This document shows positions 1 to 8,474 of a stretch of DNA of 64,000 nt, one piece after another (the first letter of the stretch is position 1; every line of letters starts with the position of its first letter). The notes beneath the pieces are model-generated. The model searched no databases. It saw only the letters and a program-made list of their open reading frames with translations, and was not told where the DNA came from. The position numbers and the translations under genes are program-made. The stretch lies in NCBI GenBank assembly GCA_964457945.1, contig CAYWFX010000010.1, forward strand, positions 17,809-81,808, written 5' to 3'. The DNA is from PHAA01 sp964457945. GTDB taxonomy: Bacteria > Bacillota > Syntrophomonadia > Syntrophomonadales > Syntrophomonadaceae.

Positions 1-29
1 CAGGTTCGCTATAAACCTAAAGAGCTGAG

Positions 30-626
30 CTATTCTTCAGCTGGACTATATCTAAGCCCTCCCATAATAAAACCCATGGTATCCTCAAGCAGTTGGGAAC
101 TATCTGGATGTTCGTCAGCAAGTAAAGGCTGCAGAAAGCGTGGGTTAATACGGGGGAAAACAATGGTGGATACCACTAACTGAAAGACTTGATCAAGGGA
201 TTGAAACTGAAAAAGTCCTTTTTCACGACCGTCTTGCAGGTAAAAGCGCAGACAATTCCAGAGCGGAAATATGTACGACTCGATTTCACTGTTTCTGGGG
301 CTTTGATTAAGAATTTCGCGGTGCAAAATCGTCATCATTTCCGGATTTTCAATGCGAAAGCGGATAATTGCACTAACAATGCTCCGTATACCTGCAATTG
401 GATCATTGGCAACTTGCTTTTCAAACAACAGAGTTGAATTTAGAAAATAGGTTTTAAACAAGGCGGATAACACGTTTTCCTTGCCACCAAAGTAATAGGA
501 AACCAGAGATATATTAACCCCGGCATCAACGCAGATTTGCTTAACAGATGTGGCAGCAAATCCCTGTTCGGCAAATAATTTTTTGGCTGCCTCTAGAATT
601 CTAGTTTTGGCATCTGGTTGTTTCAT
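30..626 (-). CDS. TetR/AcrR family transcriptional regulator
   Basis: A 198-residue one-domain repressor. Residues about 9-55 form a typical TetR helix-turn-helix (TRILEAAKKLFAEQGF followed by SVKQICVDAGVNISLVSYYF), and the rest is a helical ligand-binding and dimerisation domain of unrecognised specificity. Length is normal for the family. The ATG at 626 is preceded by AAGGAG about 11 bases upstream. It is divergent from the chemotaxis receptor at 808, with a near-perfect 13-base palindrome in between. TetR repressors usually control themselves and a neighbouring gene, so the palindrome is the best candidate operator. Ligand and regulon cannot be read from the sequence. Confidence 0.9.
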   Translation of the reverse strand: MKQPDAKTRILEAAKKLFAEQGFAATSVKQICVDAGVNISLVSYYFGGKENVLSALFKTYFLNSTLLFEKQVANDPIAGIRSIVSAIIRFRIENPEMMTILHREILNQSPRNSEIESYIFPLWNCLRFYLQDGREKGLFQFQSLDQVFQLVVSTIVFPRINPRFLQPLLADEHPDSSQLLEDTMGFIMGGLRYSPAEE

Positions 627-682
627 AAACGGAATTTCTCCTTCCCGGAAATAGGTTAATGGTCGAGTAACTTATCATTTAA

Positions 683-695
683 TTCATTCAATGAA
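683..695. promoter_or_regulatory. Candidate TetR operator palindrome
   Basis: TTCATT-C-AATGAA is a 13-base palindrome with a single central base. It lies in the divergent gap between the TetR gene and the chemotaxis receptor. Its position and symmetry suit a TetR dimer, but binding is inferred. Confidence 0.35.
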
Positions 696-807
696 CCATT
701 ATAATTTATACCCTGCGAAATTATAAATGTCAATGTGTAAAAGGATTTTAATAACTATTTTTCCAGCCAAATACTGGATGGCTTATGGATTAAACAAATG
801 GGGGAAT

Positions 808-2538
808 ATGGAAATGTTAAAAAGGACTAAGATACTGCATAAATTATTATTGTTAGCCTTCCTGCTGCTAGTCTTTATTTGTGTGGTGGGTTCAGCAGGG
901 TATTATTTCAATCAGCGAGCCAACCAGGATATGAATCGAATGTATCACGAAAATTTGAAGCCGATTCAATGGCTGAATGACACCCGGGTACAAATTAGGG
1001 CCAATGAAGCTAGTCTTCTGTATATTATTTTAGCCGCAAATGATGCTGAAATACAGAAACAGTTAGCGGATATGGGGAAGAGGGGTCAGCTTATAAATGA
1101 GAATTGGAGTAATTACAAGCAGTGCCAACACAATCAATTTGAGGATGAGACTATTAAGCTGATTGAAATGAATATGGCAGAGTTTCCAAAAATAAAAAAT
1201 AAAGTCGTTTTGCTTACTCAGGAAAGAAAGCAGGAAGAGGCTTTACAATATCTTACTCAGAATGGCATAGCGCTTCAGGATATCCAAAAGATGCTGCAAG
1301 ATCTGGCTAACGATAAAACCCAGTCGGCAGATCAGATTAAAGCTAATAATGAGAGGCAGCATCATAACGTAATTAGAGTACTTATAGGAATTATTCTAGC
1401 TGCATTATTAATCGGCCTTTTCGTTTCATTCATTATCGCTCGAGGTATTATTATTCCTATTCATCGTTTGAAAAGTGAACTTGAGCTTTTAGCCGATCGA
1501 GGAGGTGACTTGACTCAGACGATTAAAATAAGCGGTCAGGATGAAATTGCAGATTTGGCTGAAGCCATCAATAAATTTTTTGCGAAAATACGCGATATGT
1601 TCAGCAGTGTAATTGATGAATCCTATCAAGTAGAAAACTCCATTAAAGGGGTTAATAAGCTGATACAGGACCTAAATTTAGAAATTCAAAGTGTATCTGC
1701 AACTACGGAAGAGCTTTCTGCTGTCATGCAAGAAACCGCAGCTTCATCAGAAGAAATGAAAAATGCATCAAGCGATATTGCCCATGTTGCCGAATCGTTT
1801 AGTTCTAAAGCACAAGTAGGAATGAGCATGGCTAGTGAGATTAACCGGCGTGCCGGTGACCTTCAGCAAACTGCCATTCATTCACAAAAAATGGCTGAGG
1901 AAATGCATGCGGATATTAATAGTAAACTTTGTATGGCTATAGAAAAATCAAGGGCAGTAGAGCAGATAAATAATTTAAGTGGTTCAATTCTTTCTATTAC
2001 TGAGCAGACTAATCTACTGGCGCTTAATGCTGCCATTGAAGCAGCACGTGCCGGTGAAGCTGGTCGCGGGTTTGGAGTAGTAGCAGAAGAAATTAGAAAG
2101 CTGGCAGAACAATCTAAGCATACGGTGGGCGAGATACAAGTAATAACCAGGACGGTGGTTGATTCAGTTTTCAACTTGTCGAACTGTTCTCAGCAAGTTT
2201 TGGTGCACTTAGATGCGCAAGTAGCGAAAGAATACGAGATGCTGCTGCAAACTAGCCAACAATATAATAAGGATGCAGCGACCATTGAAAGTCTAATATC
2301 AGAAATCAGCAGCAATTCAGAAGAACTTCTCGCATCAATTCAAAATATGAATAGAACCATTGGTGGAATCAATTTGGCTACCGCAGAAGGAGCACACGGC
2401 ACTTTGAATATCGCCCAAAATGTCATGTCAGTTCGAGAACAAGCTAATCAAGTCATTAAACAGGCCAACGACGCCAAGGACAGTGCTGTAAAGCTGATGA
2501 CTCTGGTGGCAGTTTTTAAAGTCGTACAAAAGGAATAA
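808..2538 (+). CDS. Methyl-accepting chemotaxis protein (membrane receptor)
   Basis: A transmembrane chemoreceptor of about 576 residues. From this start it has a first membrane segment at about 9-30, an extracytoplasmic four-helix-bundle-like sensor of about 170 residues, a second membrane segment (VIRVLIGIILAALLIGLFVS), a HAMP linker and a long signalling coiled coil. The hairpin tip that contacts CheA/CheW is intact (LNAAIEAARAGEAGRGFGVV). An in-frame ATG exists at 727, but the 27 extra residues have no good ribosome site and would precede the membrane anchor; GGGG before 808 supports the shorter start. The signal sensed is unknown. Confidence 0.88.
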   Translation: MEMLKRTKILHKLLLLAFLLLVFICVVGSAGYYFNQRANQDMNRMYHENLKPIQWLNDTRVQIRANEASLLYIILAANDAEIQKQLADMGKRGQLINENWSNYKQCQHNQFEDETIKLIEMNMAEFPKIKNKVVLLTQERKQEEALQYLTQNGIALQDIQKMLQDLANDKTQSADQIKANNERQHHNVIRVLIGIILAALLIGLFVSFIIARGIIIPIHRLKSELELLADRGGDLTQTIKISGQDEIADLAEAINKFFAKIRDMFSSVIDESYQVENSIKGVNKLIQDLNLEIQSVSATTEELSAVMQETAASSEEMKNASSDIAHVAESFSSKAQVGMSMASEINRRAGDLQQTAIHSQKMAEEMHADINSKLCMAIEKSRAVEQINNLSGSILSITEQTNLLALNAAIEAARAGEAGRGFGVVAEEIRKLAEQSKHTVGEIQVITRTVVDSVFNLSNCSQQVLVHLDAQVAKEYEMLLQTSQQYNKDAATIESLISEISSNSEELLASIQNMNRTIGGINLATAEGAHGTLNIAQNVMSVREQANQVIKQANDAKDSAVKLMTLVAVFKVVQKE

Positions 2539-2566
2539 GAAAACCTATTGGAGAGGAGTGATGCGC

Positions 2567-2806
2567 ATGGCTGAAAAGGAAATTGAAGCCGAAACATGCC
2601 TTTCCTGTGATCATTTTGGATTCTGTATGGTGTACTGGGGTGCAGAATGCAAACGGCAAGGAGGGAAAAAAATACCGCGCATGAAGAGCATGTCGCTGGC
2701 AGGCAAAAGGAGATTGGATAAATGGGATGCGAAAAAGCAGAAGGAGCCCAAAAATCTAACTGTTGAAATGTTTGAGCCGATAAGGACGAAGATAGCAAAT
2801 TGGTAG
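2567..2806 (+). CDS. Small Cys-containing protein of unknown function
   Basis: A 79-residue soluble protein I do not recognise. Near the N-terminus it has a cluster of four cysteines (CLSC, then Cys after five residues, then Cys after eight more) that could bind a metal or an Fe-S cluster; the rest is very basic (KRRLDKWDAKKQKEPK). AGGAG at 2554-2558 sits eight bases before ATG 2567, which decides the start over GTG 2558 and ATG 2561. It lies 28 bases behind the chemoreceptor on the same strand and may be co-transcribed with it. It could instead belong functionally to the metal-cofactor cluster that follows. Confidence 0.6.
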   Translation: MAEKEIEAETCLSCDHFGFCMVYWGAECKRQGGKKIPRMKSMSLAGKRRLDKWDAKKQKEPKNLTVEMFEPIRTKIANW

Positions 2807-3002
2807 ATAAAGTTTCATTATCAAACTAACTTCTCTTTTTGAAACGGCAATGATAGGAAATAGAAAATAAATATGATTAAGAAGGCTAGAGTACCGGCTT
2901 ACTTAATCTATTAAGGTTCGAATTAAACTAGGCATAGTTCTTGCAATATATAACAACAAAGCAGGTGGGACATATAATCTTGTGGGGAGAGGAGCTTGGG
3001 TT

Positions 3003-3524
3003 ATGAATAATGATAAAACGCCCGTAATATCTTTTGTGGCAAAATCTGGTTCTGGAAAAACTACCTTGTTAGAAAAAGTTATCGTCGAGCTAAAAAAGGC
3101 CGGGATTAGGATTGCTGTTATCAAGCATGATGCTCACCATTTCGATATGGATAAACCAGGCAAGGACACCTGGAGAATGGCCCAGGCTGGAGCTGATGTC
3201 GTTGCTATATCAGCTCCAGCCAAGGTTGCCATGATTGAAAAAGTTAATGAAGAAAAGAGCTTGGATTCGATTATTGCCATGTTACCATCTGTTGAGCTAA
3301 TTCTTACCGAGGGCTATAAAAATAGTGGTAAGGCATTAATTGAGGTATCCCGTTCTGCAGCCCACGGTGAGCTACTGTGTGAGGCGCATGAGCTTCTTGC
3401 GCTGGCAAGTGACATCAAATGGGATATTGGTGTTCCCTGCCACCATATCGATGATGTTGATAGCATTGTTCAAGAGATCCGGAACTATATGTCATCGCTG
3501 GCCGTGAAGGCTGGCTGTTTTTAA
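3003..3524 (+). CDS. mobB: Molybdopterin-guanine dinucleotide biosynthesis protein B (MobB)
   Basis: MobB is a P-loop GTPase that helps MobA attach GMP to molybdopterin for Mo/W enzymes. The protein (173 residues) begins ISFVAKSGSGKTTLLEKV, with a clear Walker A, then IAVIKHDAHHFDMDKPGKDT and WRMAQAGADVV, both characteristic of MobB; LILTEGYKNS is the conserved switch-like segment. The family is usually about 160-180 residues, so it is full length. AGAGGAG at 2988-2994 selects ATG 3003 rather than GTG 2982. No mobA or moe gene is in the window. The importer genes that follow suggest the cluster supplies molybdate or tungstate for oxidoreductases such as formate dehydrogenase. Confidence 0.88.
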   Translation: MNNDKTPVISFVAKSGSGKTTLLEKVIVELKKAGIRIAVIKHDAHHFDMDKPGKDTWRMAQAGADVVAISAPAKVAMIEKVNEEKSLDSIIAMLPSVELILTEGYKNSGKALIEVSRSAAHGELLCEAHELLALASDIKWDIGVPCHHIDDVDSIVQEIRNYMSSLAVKAGCF

Positions 3525-3601
3525 TTTTGTTGCTCTTAGTTGTAATCCGCAAGAGAAAATGAGTATGTGATGAACCCAGGAAAAAGATTAGGAGGCACTA
3601 A

Positions 3602-4651
3602 ATGCAAAACAGGGTAATGAGCTATTCTAACAATCTGCCGAAAAGTAACGCGATCAAACGAATCGCACTTTTATTGGTCATGGTTGCGCTAATTCTTTTA
3701 GCTTTGTCATTAGGTCGTTACCCTATTTCAATTCACGAAATATTTCTGATATTAGAATCACGAATATTAGGGGTAGAGCTTTTGCTTCAGCCGGCCAGCG
3801 AAACGGTTATCTTTGATATACGTATTCCCAGGATCATGGCGGCTCTGTTGATTGGCACAGCGTTGTCTGTGTCGGGAGTTGCATATCAGGGTATTTTTCG
3901 AAATCCGCTGGTATCACCTGATATTTTAGGGGTTTCGGCAGGTGCAGGTTTTGGAGCAACACTTGCTATTTTATGCTCCTGGGGGTCCATGGGTATTGCA
4001 TTATCTGCTTTTGCATTTGGGTTATTGTCCGTACTTCTAAGCTATTTGATTGGAAACTGCATTCGCAATTCCAGCGAATTTAGTCTGGTTCTGGTGTTAA
4101 GTGGGATGCTTATCGGGACCATATTTTCATCCATGGTATCGTTCCTGAAATGTATTGCTGATCCCTACAACAAACTTCCGGCCATAACCTACTGGTTAAT
4201 GGGGAGTCTTGGTGCTATCAAGATGGGAGATGTATATATTATAGCGCTCCCGATTGTGCTGGGCATTATTCCCTTATGGATCTTGCGCTGGGAGTTAAAC
4301 CTGCTGGTATTTGGAGATGAAGAAGCGCAAACCATGGGGATAGATACTAGACGCTTAAGAATGATTGTTATCATTTGTGCTACCCTATTAACCGCAGCAG
4401 CAGTATCCGTAAGCGGGATGATCGGATGGGTGGGCTTGATCATTCCACATTTGGCTAGAGCTCTAGTCGGTCCCAACTATCAAAAACTTTTGCCTGTTAC
4501 CATATTGGTGGGAAGTTTTTTTCTGCTTATCGTGGATACACTGGCAAGGACCCTAATGCCTATGGAGGTTCCAATCGGTATACTTACATCACTAATAGGC
4601 GCTCCATTTTTTATTTATCTACTAACACATACTAGGAGGGGTTGGAAATGA
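3602..4651 (+). CDS. BtuC/FecCD-type ABC transporter permease
   Basis: A 349-residue integral membrane permease of the FecCD/BtuC family that imports metal chelates, cobalamin or, in some members (MolB), molybdate. About nine or ten hydrophobic segments are visible. Family hallmarks include RIPRIMAALLIGTALSVSG, QGIFRNPLVSPDILGVSAGAGFG and, near the C-terminus, GMIGWVGLIIPHLARALVG, which forms the coupling region with the ATPase. GGAGG at 3591-3595 fixes the ATG. Its stop overlaps the ATPase start (ATGA), so the two are translationally coupled. MobB just upstream makes an oxyanion role plausible; haem, siderophore or corrinoid cannot be excluded. Confidence 0.88.
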   Translation: MQNRVMSYSNNLPKSNAIKRIALLLVMVALILLALSLGRYPISIHEIFLILESRILGVELLLQPASETVIFDIRIPRIMAALLIGTALSVSGVAYQGIFRNPLVSPDILGVSAGAGFGATLAILCSWGSMGIALSAFAFGLLSVLLSYLIGNCIRNSSEFSLVLVLSGMLIGTIFSSMVSFLKCIADPYNKLPAITYWLMGSLGAIKMGDVYIIALPIVLGIIPLWILRWELNLLVFGDEEAQTMGIDTRRLRMIVIICATLLTAAAVSVSGMIGWVGLIIPHLARALVGPNYQKLLPVTILVGSFFLLIVDTLARTLMPMEVPIGILTSLIGAPFFIYLLTHTRRGWK

Positions 4652-5430
4652 GTCTTGAGCTTAAGAACCTTAGTTTTGCTTATAATACAGATCCGGTATT
4701 CGAAAATATTTCCATGAAGGTGGAATCAGGTGAGATTGTTTGTGTATTAGGACCCAACGGTGCCGGTAAAACCACGTTGTTCAAAACCATTTTAGGTTTG
4801 TACCAGGCTAAAAGTGGGCAGGTTTTGGTCAATCACCAAGACGTCAGTCATTGCAGCAGACGAGAACTAGCTAAAGAGATGGGATACGTTCCCCAAAATC
4901 ATGTCCCACCATTTCCGTACTCGGTGATGGATGTAGTATTAATGGGGAGAACGGCTCATATCAACCACTACCGGGATCCTTCAGAAATTGACAGGGAGAT
5001 AGCTAGAGATGCGATGAAGAGCGTAAATATCATCCAACTAGCCAGTCAAAGCTATACCGAAATAAGCGGAGGAGAACGGCAGCTGGTTCTCATTGCTCGT
5101 GCTCTAGCGCAGAAGCCTGGAATTCTAATTATGGATGAGCCCACTTCAAATCTTGATTATGGAAATCAAATGAGGCTGCTTAGTCATATTAAGCGACTGG
5201 CAAAACAAGGGCTTACGATTGTAATGTCTTCTCATTATCCCGATCATGCTTGGTACTGTGCAGGGAAGGTTGTCATGATGAAAGAGGGGTCAATCCTGTG
5301 TGCTGGAGAGGCCCAGGATGTTCTAAACGACATTAATTTAAGCATGCTGTATGGAATTGATGTGGAGGTTGCTCGGGCTACTGCGAAAAATGGGGGCGGG
5401 CATACAGTTTGCATACCGGTAGTTGCATGA
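4648..5430 (+). CDS. BtuD/FecE-type ABC transporter ATP-binding protein
   Basis: The nucleotide-binding subunit (about 260 residues) that powers the preceding permease. Walker A is GPNGAGKTT, the Q-loop is in VPQNHVPPFPYSVMDVVLMGR, the signature is ISGGERQL, Walker B is ILIMDEPTSNLD, and the switch His is in SSHYPDHAW. The start at 4648 follows AGGAGGGG and overlaps the permease stop by the ATGA arrangement. The C-terminal tail resembles FecE/MolC ATPases, which regulate transport or dimerise. Substrate is inferred from context only. Confidence 0.9.
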   Translation: MSLELKNLSFAYNTDPVFENISMKVESGEIVCVLGPNGAGKTTLFKTILGLYQAKSGQVLVNHQDVSHCSRRELAKEMGYVPQNHVPPFPYSVMDVVLMGRTAHINHYRDPSEIDREIARDAMKSVNIIQLASQSYTEISGGERQLVLIARALAQKPGILIMDEPTSNLDYGNQMRLLSHIKRLAKQGLTIVMSSHYPDHAWYCAGKVVMMKEGSILCAGEAQDVLNDINLSMLYGIDVEVARATAKNGGGHTVCIPVVA

Positions 5431-5454
5431 CAAATTGGGGGGAGGAAAATGCAT

Positions 5455-6549
5455 ATGAATAAGAAAACTGTTTTGATAATAATAGGTTTGCTTTTGGGTG
5501 TTGCTTGCCTGTGTGGGGGCTGCAGCCAGCGGACAACCAGTCATAAACAAGCGGAGAGGATACAAATTATAGACATGGCTGGCAGGACAGTCTCCATTCC
5601 TGGAAAGATTGATAAAGTCTATGCGAGTTCAGCCAATGGAAGTGTGTTTGTTTATACCCTGGCTCCGGATAAACTGGTGGGTTGGAATAGTGCTTTACGA
5701 GAAAGTGAAAAAAAATACATTGCTGCCCAGTATCATAATCTTCCTGACCTGGGTCGTTGGAAAGGTACAACTCATACAGGCAGTATTGAGGAACTGCTGA
5801 GAGCAAAGCCGGATTTAATTTTGGGTGTAGGCGATATTTCAGCTGAGTTCATCTCTGATGCCGACAATATGCAAAAACAAACCGGCATCCCGGTACTTAT
5901 GGTAGACGGAAGCCTTATGAATAGTTCACAATCTTACCGCTTTGTTGGTAAAGTTCTCGGGGCAGAAGATAGGGCCAAAGAGCTCAGTGCTTACTGCGAT
6001 AAAATATTACAAAAACTTGAACAGCGTATTGTTCAGAATACACAGGGGAACAAGGTACGACTCTATTATGCTGAGGGAATTAATGGCTTGGAGACAGAGC
6101 TCAGTGGTACGGTTAACTCCGAGGCTATTGAGCTAGCTGGAGCTGTTAATGTAGCCCAAATTAATATGGGCAAGGGAGCGAGCAGAATCCAAGTATCTAC
6201 GGAGCAGGTGTTAGCATGGGATCCAGAATTGATAATAATCAGCAGTGATGGTGATAGTAGCCATGAAGTCTATAACAAGATATTAACTGACTCAAGCTGG
6301 AATAAAATTAGCGCTGTCAAGAACAAGCAGGTGTATGAGATTCCCTGTCAGCCCTACGATTGGGTAAATAGGCCTCCTTCTATAATGCGTTTGTTAGGGG
6401 TTCAATGGCTTGGGGATGTTCTGGCTCAAGATGAGGACAGACAGAATATCAAAGAGGATATGAAGGAATTCTTTCAATTGTTCTTCAATTATTCAATTGA
6501 TCAAAGTGAAATAGAGCAGGTATTATCAAGATCCCAGGTGAAAAAATAA
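5455..6549 (+). CDS. ABC transporter substrate-binding lipoprotein (BtuF/FepB family)
   Basis: The extracellular solute receptor of the importer (about 364 residues). It has a lipoprotein signal peptide: hydrophobic IIIGLLLGVACL, then a lipobox ending at Cys (GGC-S). The mature part is a periplasmic-binding fold of the cobalamin/Fe type, with IDMAGRTVSIPGKIDKVYAS at the start and IEELLRAKPDLILGVGD in the first lobe. GGAGG at 5441-5445 favours ATG 5455 over ATG 5449. It follows the ATPase by 24 bases and lies 16 bases before the NTPase, so the operon is permease-ATPase-receptor-NTPase. Ligand not identifiable by eye; with MobB nearby, molybdate or tungstate (MolA-like) is a reasonable guess. 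Confidence 0.85.
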   Translation: MNKKTVLIIIGLLLGVACLCGGCSQRTTSHKQAERIQIIDMAGRTVSIPGKIDKVYASSANGSVFVYTLAPDKLVGWNSALRESEKKYIAAQYHNLPDLGRWKGTTHTGSIEELLRAKPDLILGVGDISAEFISDADNMQKQTGIPVLMVDGSLMNSSQSYRFVGKVLGAEDRAKELSAYCDKILQKLEQRIVQNTQGNKVRLYYAEGINGLETELSGTVNSEAIELAGAVNVAQINMGKGASRIQVSTEQVLAWDPELIIISSDGDSSHEVYNKILTDSSWNKISAVKNKQVYEIPCQPYDWVNRPPSIMRLLGVQWLGDVLAQDEDRQNIKEDMKEFFQLFFNYSIDQSEIEQVLSRSQVKK

Positions 6550-6565
6550 TGGAGGGATATGCAGC

Positions 6566-7132
6566 ATGTCAAGCAATTTATTAATTACAGGAAAAATACG
6601 ATGTGGCAAATCTTCCTTATTAAAGGAACAGCTTATACCTATTGGGGAAGGCACGGGAGGCTTTTTTATTCAGCGATTGTTTGTGCAGGGTGAGTCATGT
6701 GGCTTTAGGATGGCAGATATATCCGTTGAAGAATTCATTCCGAATATTGAGGTGGATAGAATTGATGCATTTTCAGATCTAATTGCAGAGCAAGATCCCA
6801 AGCGTTTTTACCTGGAGACGTTCGAACTTAAAGGGGTCGGCCTTTTGGAGCAGGCTATGTCCAACAGCAGATTAGTTGTGATGGATGAAATTGGCACTAT
6901 AGAAGCTAATGCACTTGTATTCAGGGAGACGGTTTTTCATATGCTGAATAGCGATATACCAGTATTGGGAGTTTTAAAAAAAGCAAGCCACCCTTTTTTA
7001 GACAGTATTCGAAATCGTTACGATGTGAGGGTTTTGGATTTGGATACACATCCATATAGTTGGGTTCGCAATGAAATTAACTGTTTTATTAAAAGGGTTT
7101 TAACCGATATATATAGAAGGCAAGTGTGTTGA
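6566..7132 (+). CDS. THEP1-like nucleoside-triphosphatase
   Basis: A 188-residue P-loop NTPase resembling the NTPase_1/THEP1 family. Walker A is GKIRCGKSSLL at the N-terminus and Walker B is LVVMDEIGTIE at about 107-117. THEP1 enzymes hydrolyse ATP/GTP, but their physiological role is not settled. GGAGGGAT lies eight bases before the ATG. It is the last gene of the importer operon; a hairpin follows at 7153. Its linkage with mobB and a BtuCD-type importer suggests a role in metal or cofactor handling, which is inference. Confidence 0.7.
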   Translation: MSSNLLITGKIRCGKSSLLKEQLIPIGEGTGGFFIQRLFVQGESCGFRMADISVEEFIPNIEVDRIDAFSDLIAEQDPKRFYLETFELKGVGLLEQAMSNSRLVVMDEIGTIEANALVFRETVFHMLNSDIPVLGVLKKASHPFLDSIRNRYDVRVLDLDTHPYSWVRNEINCFIKRVLTDIYRRQVC

Positions 7133-7152
7133 GATAAATTTTGATGATGCTT

Positions 7153-7191
7153 AGGGACTGTAAAGAAATAAACTAATCATTTATAGTCCCT
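7153..7191 (+). terminator. Hairpin after the importer operon
   Basis: AGGGACT-G-TAAA pairs with TTTA-T-AGTCCCT (12 pairs including one G-T) around a loop of about 15 bases, between the NTPase stop and the MFS gene. There is no long T tract, so it may be a weak terminator. Confidence 0.4.
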
Positions 7192-7228
7192 TACCTAGAA
7201 TAGGATAGCTCCAAGATGGGAGGACAAA

Positions 7229-8428
7229 ATGGTGAACCGATTACTGAAGCCAACTATTCTTTCTATCTCTCTATTAACTGTCATGGCAGGTGCAGCTGTA
7301 TCTCCTGCGTTAGGCAGTATAAGCCAAGCTTTTCCTACCGCAAGCCCGGAGATAATAAAAATGATTTTATCTCTTCCAGCAATTATGATCATTATTTTTT
7401 CTTTTGTTTCTGGACGATTGGCCTCTAGCATGTCAAAACGATATATTATGATAGCCGGAATAGTTATTTACTTGATTGGTGGGGTGGGCGCTGGCTTTTG
7501 CACTACGATTTATCAACTGCTTATGTTCAGGGCTATTTTGGGCGTGGGGGTTGGCCTGCTTATGCCGTTATCCATAGCCATTATTACCGATTTCTTTGAG
7601 GGAACTGAAAGAGCCAGAATGATTGGTTTATCACCAGCAATATCATTATTAGGAGGAGTTGTTGCTAGTCTGATTGGAGGCCTGTTGGCAGCAGCGAACT
7701 GGCGTTATACCTTCGGAGTATATATTATTGCTATTTTTGTCTTGTTACTAATTATTTTTGTTGTGCCTGAGCTACATAAGCAGCCCAGAATAAACGTAAG
7801 GGATCAAGTTAGAGCAGAGCTCCCGCGTTCACTATATTATCTAGCCTTTGGTCAGTTTATGCTTATGCTGGTATTCTATACGGTTCCAACTAGTTTGGCT
7901 ATTTTCATGCAGAATCAAGGTGTTGGAAATGCAGCCAAGGCGGGGATAGCGCTTGCAGTAGTGAATGTCTTTGGCTTTATTGCCGGGTTGATTTTTAGTA
8001 GAATACTTGAATTAATTGGCAAAAACACAGTAATTTGGGCAATGGCGTCTATGACAGCAGGGCTATGGCTATTAGGCTTGGCACAGCATCTGGCTTTTAT
8101 ACTTTTAGCTGTATCCATCTTAGGTTTAGGCTTTGGGATACTTCAGCCCCTTATTTATTTAGAAACAACCAGACTGGTACCAAAGCAAAGTACACCCATG
8201 GCGATGTCAATTATCTCCAGCGCTCTTTTTCTGGGACAGTTTATGTCTCCAATTTTATTGGGTTTTATTGGGAAATTAGTGGGGGATACGAGTAGCCGTT
8301 TTAGCTTTAATTTACTTGGTTTAGTTATGTTTATTGGCATGTGTATAGCAATCATGACGCTATATAAGTCCTCAAGTCAATCAATATCGCCGGTGAATAG
8401 TGGAGGGCTTGAGAATAGACATCATTAA
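7229..8428 (+). CDS. Major facilitator superfamily transporter
   Basis: A 399-residue polytopic membrane protein with about twelve hydrophobic segments. Typical MFS features are visible: SGRLASSMSKRYIMI (motif A-like loop between segments 2 and 3), RAILGVGVGLLMPL, and IGGLLAAANWRYTFGVY near the end of the first six-helix bundle. It most resembles drug-efflux or multidrug-type proton antiporters, but the substrate is unknown. GGGAGGA sits just upstream of ATG 7229. It has its own space behind the importer hairpin and converges on the recombinase gene. Confidence 0.85.
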   Translation: MVNRLLKPTILSISLLTVMAGAAVSPALGSISQAFPTASPEIIKMILSLPAIMIIIFSFVSGRLASSMSKRYIMIAGIVIYLIGGVGAGFCTTIYQLLMFRAILGVGVGLLMPLSIAIITDFFEGTERARMIGLSPAISLLGGVVASLIGGLLAAANWRYTFGVYIIAIFVLLLIIFVVPELHKQPRINVRDQVRAELPRSLYYLAFGQFMLMLVFYTVPTSLAIFMQNQGVGNAAKAGIALAVVNVFGFIAGLIFSRILELIGKNTVIWAMASMTAGLWLLGLAQHLAFILLAVSILGLGFGILQPLIYLETTRLVPKQSTPMAMSIISSALFLGQFMSPILLGFIGKLVGDTSSRFSFNLLGLVMFIGMCIAIMTLYKSSSQSISPVNSGGLENRHH

Positions 8429-8474
8429 GAAAAAAAATCACCAACTAAGGAATGGGTTTAATAATGAAAATTAA

